6,931 bases of DNA. It comes from Caulobacteraceae bacterium (GTDB taxonomy: Bacteria; Pseudomonadota; Alphaproteobacteria; Caulobacterales; Caulobacteraceae). The position numbers and the translations under genes were made by a program. Every line of letters starts with the position of its first letter. Position 1 is the stretch's first letter. Positions 1-4,519 of this stretch are shown one piece after another. A model generated the notes under the pieces. The model ran no database searches, was not told the origin of the DNA, and saw only the letters and a program-made list of their open reading frames with translations. Location of the stretch: NCBI GenBank assembly GCA_028291305.1, contig JAQGII010000208.1, positions 1 to 6,931 of the forward strand, given 5' to 3'.

Positions 1-13
1 AGGCGGCGCCGGC

Positions 14-1057
14 TCATGCGCCCGGCCCTGAGGCGCCGGTCACCCGGTCCACCGCGCGCTGGACGTGCTCGACGGGGGTGTCGGGCAGGATGCCGTGGCC
101 GAGGTTGAAGACATAGGGGCCGCCGCCCCAGGCCTGCAGCATCTCGTCGATGCGGCGCTCCAGCTCCGGTCCGCCGGCGCGCAGCAGCAGGGGATCGAGC
201 GCGCCCTGGATCGGCTTGCTGGCCTGGATGCGCCGGCCCTGCTCGGCGGAGGCCTGCACGTCCAGCGCCACGGCGTCCGTCCCGGCGGCCTGCGCATAGA
301 CGTCGACCAGGGCCCCGGCCCCGCGCGGGAAGCCGATCACCGGCAGGGTCACGCCCAGTTCGCGCAGCCGCTTGACGATCCGGGCGTGCGGCTTGACCAC
401 CACCCGGTCGAATAGCGGCTCGGGCAGCTGCTCGGCCCAGGATTCGAAGATCTTCAGCGCCTGGGCCCCGGCGGCGGCCTGCATGGCCAGGTAGCGGGCG
501 GTGGCCTCCACCAGCACGTCCATCAGCCCGTCGATCCGCTCCGGGTCGCTGTAGGCGAGGCTGCGCGGGCCTGAGCGGTCGCTGGAGCGGCCTTCCAGCA
601 TGTAGGTGCCCACCGTCCAGGGTCCGCCGGCGAAGCCGATCAGCGCCCGCCCGGGCTCCAGCTGTGCGCGCACCCGCTGCAGGGTCTCGCCGACATAGGC
701 CAGCCGGCCGGTGGAAGCCTCGATCTGTTCGGCCAGCCGCTCGTTGGCGGGCAGTTCGCCCAGCCTCGGCCCCTCGCCCGCCTCGAACCACACCTTCTGG
801 CCGAGCGCCTCGGGGATCAGCAGGATGTCGGCAAACACGATGGCCGCGTCGAAGGCGAAGCGGCGCAGGGGCTGGAGGGTGACCTCCGCCGCCATCTCCG
901 GGTTCTTGCAGAAGGCCATGAAGTCCGGGGCCTTCGCCCGCAGAGCCCTATACTCCGGCAGGAAGCGCCCGGCCTGCCGCATGAACCAGATCGGCGGACG
1001 ATCGAGCGTCTCGCCGGAAAGCGATCGGAGCAGGCGCGGAGCGGGGGCTTGGATCAT
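14..1057 (-). CDS. hemE: Uroporphyrinogen decarboxylase
   Basis: Cytosolic enzyme that decarboxylates the four acetate side chains of uroporphyrinogen III to give coproporphyrinogen III in heme synthesis. The 347-residue product is about the usual family length. Family motifs are visible: RQAGR at residues 27-31 (substrate-binding arginines), FADIL with the key Asp at 77, GGPWTVGTYMLEG at 144-156 with the conserved Tyr at 152, FESWAEQ at 204-210, and FNLGHGILPDTP at 317-328 with the conserved His at 321. The ATG at 1057 is preceded on the minus strand by AAGGGG five bases upstream, a good ribosome binding site. The gene points away from the non-coding region at 1058-1556, as hemE does beside Cori in Caulobacter. 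The first 13 bases of the window lie downstream of it and show nothing recognisable. Confidence 0.97.
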   Translation of the reverse strand: MIQAPAPRLLRSLSGETLDRPPIWFMRQAGRFLPEYRALRAKAPDFMAFCKNPEMAAEVTLQPLRRFAFDAAIVFADILLIPEALGQKVWFEAGEGPRLGELPANERLAEQIEASTGRLAYVGETLQRVRAQLEPGRALIGFAGGPWTVGTYMLEGRSSDRSGPRSLAYSDPERIDGLMDVLVEATARYLAMQAAAGAQALKIFESWAEQLPEPLFDRVVVKPHARIVKRLRELGVTLPVIGFPRGAGALVDVYAQAAGTDAVALDVQASAEQGRRIQASKPIQGALDPLLLRAGGPELERRIDEMLQAWGGGPYVFNLGHGILPDTPVEHVQRAVDRVTGASGPGA

Positions 1058-1113
1058 GGAGGCCCCTTAAATCCGGTCCTTGGGTCCCGCTCAAGGGGGG
1101 CATGGCTTCCGGC

Positions 1114-1144
1114 TTCTATTTCTTAATAAGAGATTAATAGGTTT
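1114..1144. other. AT-rich patch, candidate DNA unwinding element
   Basis: Thirty-one bases of which 25 are A or T, in a window that is otherwise extremely GC-rich. It lies 57-87 bp upstream of hemE and encloses the CtrA box at 1123-1137. Caulobacter Cori has an AT-rich segment at the hemE side that is thought to melt, so this is the best candidate here. It may equally, or also, be part of the hemE promoter; I could not pick clear -35/-10 elements on the minus strand. Confidence 0.6.
1123..1137. promoter_or_regulatory. CtrA box (hemE side)
   Basis: Exact TTAA-N7-TTAA: TTAATAAGAGATTAA. This is the consensus for the response regulator CtrA, which represses replication in Caulobacter swarmer cells and controls many cell-cycle promoters. 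The site sits inside the AT-rich patch and 66 bp from the hemE start codon, so bound CtrA could block both origin melting and hemE transcription, as proposed for the left CtrA sites of Cori. Both half-sites are intact. Confidence 0.82.
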
Positions 1145-1173
1145 GAGGAGACAGAGGTTGGGCAGGGGCGCCG

Positions 1174-1182
1174 CGGGGACAA
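1174..1182 (-). promoter_or_regulatory. Weak DnaA/W-box-like site
   Basis: Reads TTGTCCCCG on the minus strand, three mismatches from the E. coli DnaA box TTATCCACA, with a TCCCC core close to the Caulobacter W-box TCCCCA. It is part of an 11-bp direct repeat (GGGGACAAGCC) whose second copy, 80 bp to the right, holds a better DnaA-like match. The repeat supports a function, but the last base departs from the W-box core, so binding is uncertain. Confidence 0.4.
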
Positions 1183-1221
1183 GCCCATCCGTCGATCCGG
1201 CCGGGGCCACTTACCCCAAGC

Positions 1222-1230
1222 TTGTCGACA
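1222..1230 (+). promoter_or_regulatory. DnaA-like site, two mismatches
   Basis: TTGTCGACA differs from TTATCCACA at positions 3 and 6. It lies between the two GGGGACAAGCC repeats, about 40 bp from each, with its TTGTC half in the opposite orientation. The internal TGTCGACA is a perfect palindrome, so the site could also bind something symmetrical. Assignment to DnaA rests on motif similarity and neighbouring sites. Confidence 0.4.
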
Positions 1231-1244
1231 GGGCCGCCCGCGCC

Positions 1245-1262
1245 TGTGAATCCTGGGGACAA
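1245..1262 (-). promoter_or_regulatory. Tandem G-box-like and W-box-like DnaA sites
   Basis: Two 9-mers abut with no gap. On the minus strand the first is TTGTCCCCA (1254-1262), two mismatches from TTATCCACA and containing the exact W-box core TCCCCA. The second is GGATTCACA (1245-1253), two mismatches from the Caulobacter G-box TGATCCACA and keeping its diagnostic G at position 2. A GANTC methylation site (1248-1252) lies inside the second. Published work on Cori describes cooperation between moderate G-boxes and weak W-boxes, and a directly abutting same-strand pair fits that idea. Binding is inferred. Confidence 0.5.
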
Positions 1263-1318
1263 GCCGATTGCCCCGAGGGCGCGACGCCGGTTTTGGCCGG
1301 CGGGCCTTGGGACAGTTG

Positions 1319-1327
1319 CGGGGACGA
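1319..1327 (-). promoter_or_regulatory. Degenerate W-box-like site
   Basis: Reads TCGTCCCCG on the minus strand, four mismatches from the classical DnaA box and one base short of the W-box core. Listed because it is one of five GTCCCC sequences in the origin and sits just left of the inverted repeat at 1334-1367. On its own it would not be convincing in such GC-rich DNA. Confidence 0.22.
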
Positions 1328-1333
1328 GGGATG

Positions 1334-1367
1334 CGTTCCCGCTATCCAGGCTGCTATAGCGGGATCG
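1334..1367. repeat. Inverted repeat with 12-bp arms inside the origin
   Basis: The arms CGTTCCCGCTAT (1334-1345) and ATAGCGGGATCG (1356-1367) are reverse complements at 11 of 12 positions, including 9 consecutive pairs next to the 10-base spacer. The right arm begins within a small palindrome, GCTATAGC. The arrangement could be a binding site for a dimeric protein, a cruciform, or the hairpin of a small transcript; no poly-T tract follows on either strand, so a terminator is unlikely. It does not match the CtrA, DnaA or parS consensus. Confidence 0.7.
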
Positions 1368-1386
1368 GCCCACAGCCCCGGTCGTC

Positions 1387-1395
1387 TGGGGACGG
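1387..1395 (-). promoter_or_regulatory. W-box-like site
   Basis: Reads CCGTCCCCA on the minus strand and contains the exact TCCCCA core known as the W-box in Caulobacter Cori. It has four mismatches to the strong DnaA consensus, so it would be a weak site relying on neighbouring DnaA molecules. It overlaps GACGGATGGGC (1391-1401), which is the exact reverse complement of 1183-1193. Confidence 0.4.
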
Positions 1396-1465
1396 ATGGG
1401 CGCAAACCGGCCGATTCCTCCCCGCTAACCTTGGCAAAGCCCGAGGGAGCGGCTTTTCTCGCAAA

Positions 1466-1474
1466 CGGTCCCCA
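1466..1474 (+). promoter_or_regulatory. W-box-like site
   Basis: CGGTCCCCA with the exact TCCCCA core, here on the plus strand, unlike the other W-box-like sites. It lies 15 bp left of the right-hand CtrA box, so CtrA bound at 1490-1504 could affect DnaA here. Weak by sequence alone. Confidence 0.4.
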
Positions 1475-1489
1475 TCGCGGGGCTATCGG

Positions 1490-1504
1490 TTAAGGTCTTG
1501 TTAA
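1490..1504. promoter_or_regulatory. CtrA box (ppsR side)
   Basis: Exact TTAA-N7-TTAA, followed by C as in the extended TTAAC consensus (1490-1505). The best DnaA box of the window begins 3 bp to its right, so simultaneous occupancy by CtrA and DnaA looks sterically difficult. That would be the sequence basis of a repressor/initiator switch, as described for CtrA sites next to G-boxes in Caulobacter. It is also 52 bp from the ppsR ATG and could regulate that gene. Confidence 0.84.
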
Positions 1505-1507
1505 CTG

Positions 1508-1516
1508 TTTTCCACA
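1508..1516 (+). promoter_or_regulatory. DnaA box, one mismatch
   Basis: TTTTCCACA differs from TTATCCACA only at position 3 and is the strongest DnaA-box match seen in the origin. It lacks the G at position 2 that marks Caulobacter G-boxes, so it may bind DnaA more strongly than those do. It lies 3 bp from a CtrA box and 5 bp before the hairpin at 1521-1542. Confidence 0.72.
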
Positions 1517-1520
1517 GGGG

Positions 1521-1542
1521 CCCGTGCAGGACTCCGCACGGG
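1521..1542 (+). other. Hairpin in the ppsR leader
   Basis: CCCGTGC (1521-1527) and GCACGGG (1536-1542) are perfect complements around an 8-base loop. The structure ends 14 bases before the ppsR ATG and contains the alternative GTG codon (1524) in its left arm. A GANTC site (GACTC, 1530-1534) lies in the loop. There is no T-run, so it is not an intrinsic terminator. It may affect ppsR translation or simply belong to the edge of the origin. Confidence 0.5.
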
Positions 1543-1556
1543 TCACCCATCGCCTC

Positions 1557-2414
1557 ATGAGCACCGCGCCGCGTATCGCCACCTACTTCCACGTCCACCT
1601 GGTGTCCGATTCCACCGGGGAGACGCTCAATGCGATGGCCAAGGCGGTCGTTGCCCGGTTCGACGCCGTCCTGCCGATTGAACACATTTACGCTCTAGTT
1701 CGTTCCCAACGGCAGCTGGACCGCGTGCTGAAGGAGATCGAAGGCGCGCCGGGGGTGGTGCTGCACACCATCGTCGACAAGGAGCTGCGCGCCGCGCTGG
1801 AGCAGGGCTGCCGCGATCTGGAGATGCCGTGCATCGCCGCCCTCGACCCGCTGGTCTCCAGCCTGGCCCGCTACCTGGGCGCCTCGCTGTCCACCCGGGT
1901 CGGGGCGCAGCACACCCTGGACGCCGACTATTTCGAGCGGATCGAGGCGCTCAACTACGCCATGGCCCATGACGACGGCCAGCAGACGCCCAATCTGGAG
2001 ACCGCCGACGTGGTCCTGGTCGGCGTCAGCCGCACCTCCAAGACCCCCACCTGCATCTACCTGGCCCAGCGGGGGGTGCGCGCCGCCAATGTGCCGATCG
2101 TGCCCGGCGCCGAACTGCCGGCGCAGCTGTTCACCCTCAAGCGGCCGATCGTGGTCGGGCTGACCGTCTCGCCCGACCGCCTGATCCAGATCCGGCGCAA
2201 CCGCCTGCTCAGCCTGCACGAGGACCGCGAGAGCGCCTATATCGAGAGCGAGGCCGTGCGCGAGGAGATCGTCAAGGCCCGCCGGCTGTTCGAAAAGCAC
2301 AAATGGCCGATGATCGACGTCACCCGCCGCTCGATCGAGGAGACCGCCGCCGCGGTGGTCAACCTGCTGAACGCCGCGCGCAACAGCAACGCCCAGCCGG
2401 GGCCCGCCGCGTGA
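1557..2414 (+). CDS. ppsR: PEP synthase / pyruvate phosphate dikinase regulatory kinase-phosphorylase (DUF299)
   Basis: Bifunctional cytosolic regulator of the Kinase-PPPase (DUF299) family: it inactivates PEP synthase or pyruvate phosphate dikinase by ADP-dependent threonine phosphorylation and reactivates it by phosphate-dependent dephosphorylation. From the ATG the protein has 285 residues, normal for the family. The N-terminal signature [11 protein letters not shown] is at 14-24, the nucleotide-binding loop GVSRTSKTP at 156-164, and the C-terminal [16 protein letters not shown] at 250-265. Which enzyme it controls cannot be told here; PPDK is common in alphaproteobacteria. An in-frame GTG at 1524 would add 11 residues that do not look family-like and would put the start in a hairpin, so I prefer the ATG, although it has no clear Shine-Dalgarno. 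The stop overlaps the maf start (GTGA). First gene of a tight five-gene run leaving the origin. Confidence 0.93.
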   Translation: MSTAPRIATYFHVHLVSDSTGETLNAMAKAVVARFDAVLPIEHIYALVRSQRQLDRVLKEIEGAPGVVLHTIVDKELRAALEQGCRDLEMPCIAALDPLVSSLARYLGASLSTRVGAQHTLDADYFERIEALNYAMAHDDGQQTPNLETADVVLVGVSRTSKTPTCIYLAQRGVRAANVPIVPGAELPAQLFTLKRPIVVGLTVSPDRLIQIRRNRLLSLHEDRESAYIESEAVREEIVKARRLFEKHKWPMIDVTRRSIEETAAAVVNLLNAARNSNAQPGPAA

Positions 2415-3016
2415 GCGCCGCCGCGACCAACATCATCCTGGCCTCCACCAGCGCCATCCGCATGCAGGTGCTGAGATCGGCCGGCGTGCCGTTCGAGGCC
2501 GTCCCGGCGGGGGTCGACGAGACCACCATCAAGGACGCGCTCCTGGCCGAGGGCGTGGGGCCCCGCGACGTCGCCGACGCCCTGGCCGAGGCCAAGGCGA
2601 TCAAGGTCTCGCGCCGCCGCCAGGGCCTGGTGATCGGCGCCGACCAGACCCTGGATTTCCAGGGCGCGCTGTTCGACAAGGCCGACAGCGTCGACGACGC
2701 CCGCGCGCGCCTGCGGCAGATGCGCGGCCACAGCCACAAGCTCCACTGCGGCATGGTCGTGGCCCGCGACGGCGTGGCCATCTGGCGCGAGGTGGTCACC
2801 ACCACCCTGCGGATGCGGCCGTTCAGCGACGACTTCCTGGAGGGCTACCTGCAGCGCAATTGCCCGGCCATCCTGTCGTCGGTGGGCTGCTACCAGCTGG
2901 AGGGCGAGGGCGTGCAGCTGTTCGACAGGATCGAGGGCGACTATTTCGCCATCCTCGGCCTGTCCCTGATCCCCCTGCTGGACCTGTTGCGCCGCCACGA
3001 GGCCCTGCCGCTATGA
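2411..3016 (+). CDS. maf: Maf-like nucleoside triphosphate pyrophosphatase
   Basis: Maf/HAM1-type enzyme that hydrolyses non-canonical or selected nucleoside triphosphates to the monophosphate and pyrophosphate, cleaning the nucleotide pool in the cytosol. It has 201 residues, typical for Maf. Visible motifs are LASTSAIR at 10-17 (phosphate-binding Ser/Arg), EAKA at 60-63, GADQTLD at 76-82 with the catalytic Asp78, and the C-terminal CYQLEGEG at 160-167 followed by GDYFAILGL at 176-184. The Gln after the catalytic Asp (GADQ rather than GADT) recalls the YceF-type branch reported to prefer 7-methyl-GTP over the dTTP/UTP-specific YhdE branch; this subfamily call is tentative. The start is a GTG overlapping the ppsR stop by 4 bases; an upstream in-frame ATG at 2303 would lie deep inside ppsR and give a non-family N terminus. 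The stop overlaps aroE (ATGA), indicating translational coupling. Confidence 0.93.
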   Translation: MSAAATNIILASTSAIRMQVLRSAGVPFEAVPAGVDETTIKDALLAEGVGPRDVADALAEAKAIKVSRRRQGLVIGADQTLDFQGALFDKADSVDDARARLRQMRGHSHKLHCGMVVARDGVAIWREVVTTTLRMRPFSDDFLEGYLQRNCPAILSSVGCYQLEGEGVQLFDRIEGDYFAILGLSLIPLLDLLRRHEALPL

Positions 3017-3864
3017 GCGCCATCACCGCCAGGACGCGCGTGGCCGGGGTGGCCGGCGCCCCCGTGCGCCACTCCCTCAGCCCCCTGCTGCACAACGCCT
3101 GGCTCAAGGCGGCGGGCGTCGACGGGGTCTATGTCGCCTTCGCCCCGCCGCAGGACGGCTTTCCCGCCTTCGCCCAGGGCCTGCGGCGGGGCGCGGTGGC
3201 GGGGATCAACGTCACCATCCCGTTCAAGGAAGAGGCCCTGGCCGCCGCCGACACAGCCAGCGACCTGGCCCGGGCCGCCGGCGCGGCCAACCTGCTGCTG
3301 TTCCACGAGGACGGCCGCATCGAGGCGCGCAACACCGACGGCGAAGGCATGCTGCGGGCGCTGGCGGCGCAGGCGCCCGGCTTCGACGCCAGCTCCGGCC
3401 CCGCGCTGGTCCTGGGCGCCGGGGGCGCGGCGCGCGGCGCGATCGCGGCCCTGCTCGAGGCGGGCGCGCCGCGGGTCAACGTCTGCAACCGCACCCTGGA
3501 CCGGGCCGAGCACCTGGCCGCCCGCTTCGGCCCCCGCGTGCGGGCCTGGGAGCGCCCGGACCTGCCGGTCCTCGACGCCGCGGTGATCGTCAACGCCACC
3601 AGCCTGGGCCTGGGCGGCGGCGCCGGGCCGCCCCTCCCGTGGGACCGCGCGCCGGCCGAGGCGGTGGTCATGGACATGGTCTACAAGCCGCTGCGCACGC
3701 AGTTCCTGATCGAGGCCGAGGCGCGGGGCCTGCGCACGGTCGATGGGCTGGAGATGCTGATCCGCCAGGCCGCCCCGTCGTTCGAGGCCCTGTTCGGCGT
3801 CCCGCCGCCGGCGGACATCGACGCGCGGGTCCTGCTGCTGGCCGCGCTCGAGGCCGGCGGATGA
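3013..3864 (+). CDS. aroE: Shikimate dehydrogenase (NADP-dependent)
   Basis: Reduces 3-dehydroshikimate to shikimate with NADPH in the cytosolic pathway to aromatic amino acids. The protein has 283 residues. The N-terminal substrate domain has HSLSPLLHN at 20-28 (shikimate-binding SxS), NVTIPFKE at 66-73 with catalytic Lys72, and NTDG at 107-110 with the catalytic-pair Asp109. The Rossmann domain has GAGGAARG at 135-142 and NRT at 159-161, the NADP-phosphate pocket, supporting true AroE over the NAD-using YdiB type. The end has NATSLG at 194-199, DMVYKP at 221-226 and DGLEMLIRQ at 244-252. The chosen ATG overlaps the maf stop by 4 bases; an upstream in-frame start at 2860 would run through maf in another frame and is rejected. 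The stop overlaps coaE (ATGA). The usual GAVNT segment reads GAANL at 90-94, a mild variant. Confidence 0.96.
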   Translation: MSAITARTRVAGVAGAPVRHSLSPLLHNAWLKAAGVDGVYVAFAPPQDGFPAFAQGLRRGAVAGINVTIPFKEEALAAADTASDLARAAGAANLLLFHEDGRIEARNTDGEGMLRALAAQAPGFDASSGPALVLGAGGAARGAIAALLEAGAPRVNVCNRTLDRAEHLAARFGPRVRAWERPDLPVLDAAVIVNATSLGLGGGAGPPLPWDRAPAEAVVMDMVYKPLRTQFLIEAEARGLRTVDGLEMLIRQAAPSFEALFGVPPPADIDARVLLLAALEAGG

Positions 3865-4487
3865 TCGTGCTCGGCCTGACCGGCTCCATCGGCATGGGCA
3901 AGTCGACCACGGCGGAGCTGTTCCGCCAGGCCGGCGCGCCGGTACACGACGCCGACGCGGCCGTGGCCGGGTTCTACGCCGCGGGCGGCGCGGGGGTCGC
4001 GCCAGTGGCGCGGGCCTTCCCGATGGCGCTGGTCGACGGGGCGATCGACCGCGAGCGGCTGTCGGCCCTGGTCCTGGGCAACCCGGATTCGCTGAAGCGG
4101 CTGGAGGCCATCGTCCATCCCCTGGTCAGGCAGGACCGCGCGCGTTTCCTGGCCGAGGCGCGGGCCTCGGGCGCCCGCGTCGCCGTGCTGGAGGTCCAGC
4201 TCCTGTTCGAGGTCGGCGCCGAAAACGAGATGGACGCCGTCATCGTGGTCTCGGCCCCGCCCGATGTGCAGCGCGAGCGGACCCTGCTGCGGCCGGGCAT
4301 GACCGCCGAGAAGTATGAGCGGATCCTGGCGCGCCAGCTGCCTGACGCCGAAAAGCGCGCCCGCGCCGACTTCGTGATCGATACCGGCCATGGGGTGGAC
4401 GCCGCCCGCGATGCAGTGTCGCGGGTGCTGGAGACGGTGCTGGCGCCCGGCTGGCAAGGCCGCCGCCAGACCCAAGGCGAAGCTTGA
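3861..4487 (+). CDS. coaE: Dephospho-CoA kinase
   Basis: Phosphorylates the 3'-hydroxyl of the ribose of dephospho-CoA with ATP, the last step of coenzyme A synthesis, in the cytosol. The protein has 208 residues, normal for CoaE. The P-loop GSIGMGKST is at 8-16, the conserved HDAD at 29-32, IVHPLV at 84-89, the LLFE segment at 114-117, and the lid-region Arg/Lys residues [16 protein letters not shown] at 144-159, followed by [11 protein letters not shown] at 166-176. The segment before LLFE reads EVQ where many relatives have D-I/V-P, a small departure next to the active site. The ATG overlaps the aroE stop by 4 bases; a longer in-frame opening from 3639 is an out-of-frame shadow of aroE. 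Dephospho-CoA kinase next to dnaQ is common in alphaproteobacteria. Confidence 0.95.
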   Translation: MIVLGLTGSIGMGKSTTAELFRQAGAPVHDADAAVAGFYAAGGAGVAPVARAFPMALVDGAIDRERLSALVLGNPDSLKRLEAIVHPLVRQDRARFLAEARASGARVAVLEVQLLFEVGAENEMDAVIVVSAPPDVQRERTLLRPGMTAEKYERILARQLPDAEKRARADFVIDTGHGVDAARDAVSRVLETVLAPGWQGRRQTQGEA

Positions 4488-4491
4488 TTTC

Positions 4492-4508
4492 GGCCCGCGA
4501 AACGGGCC
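4492..4508 (+). other. Hairpin between coaE and dnaQ
   Basis: GGCCCG (4492-4497) and CGGGCC (4503-4508) form a perfect 6-bp GC stem with the loop CGAAA, 4 bases after the coaE stop and 11 bases before the dnaQ ATG. No T-run follows on either strand, so it is not a standard intrinsic terminator. It could stabilise or mark processing of the upstream message, or modulate dnaQ translation. Structure is seen; role is inferred. Confidence 0.5.
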
Positions 4509-4519
4509 ATCCCTAGGCC

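Larger units (their letters stand above)
1175..1265. repeat. 11-bp direct repeat pair in the origin
   Basis: GGGGACAAGCC occurs at 1175-1185 and again at 1255-1265, exactly 80 bp apart. A third, inverted, partial copy (GCTTGTC) lies between them at 1220-1226. The repeat units contain the TTGTC half of the DnaA-like sites at 1174-1182, 1222-1230 and 1254-1262, so the repeats are probably initiator-binding units rather than an independent element. Confidence 0.6.
1058..1556. other. Probable chromosomal replication origin (Cori-like)
   Basis: About 500 bp between divergent hemE and ppsR with no credible gene. The stretch contains an AT-rich patch at the hemE side, two exact TTAA-N7-TTAA CtrA boxes (1123-1137 and 1490-1504), a one-mismatch DnaA box (1508-1516), two-mismatch DnaA-like sites (1222-1230, 1254-1262), further GTCCCC-core sites that resemble the weak W-boxes (TCCCCA) described in Caulobacter Cori, and three GANTC sites for the CcrM methylase. 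In C. crescentus the origin beside hemE is controlled by competition between DnaA (activator) and CtrA (repressor). Location, flanking genes and motif content all agree, so I infer that this is oriC. Exact limits are not visible; the right edge may extend to the ppsR start codon. I could not spot a convincing IHF site by eye. Confidence 0.88.

Noticed and set aside
1067..1081. Single TTAA near the hemE start considered as a third CtrA box
   Set aside because: The second half-site is CCTT at the required spacing, so only one half-site is present.
1223..1230. Palindrome TGTCGACA considered as a parS centromere site
   Set aside because: It does not match the ParB site consensus TGTTTCACGTGAAACA beyond the outer bases; a weak DnaA-like reading fits the surroundings better.
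1286..1300. Short inverted repeat GCCGG/CCGGC considered as a terminator
   Set aside because: Only 5 bp, the T-run is in the loop rather than after the stem, and no gene ends nearby.
1080..1493. Open reading frame of 137 codons across the origin, plus smaller antisense ones at 1134-1373, 1211-1405 and 1268-1504
   Set aside because: No family resemblance, low-complexity composition typical of frames open by chance in GC-rich DNA, and they overlap a dense set of origin motifs.
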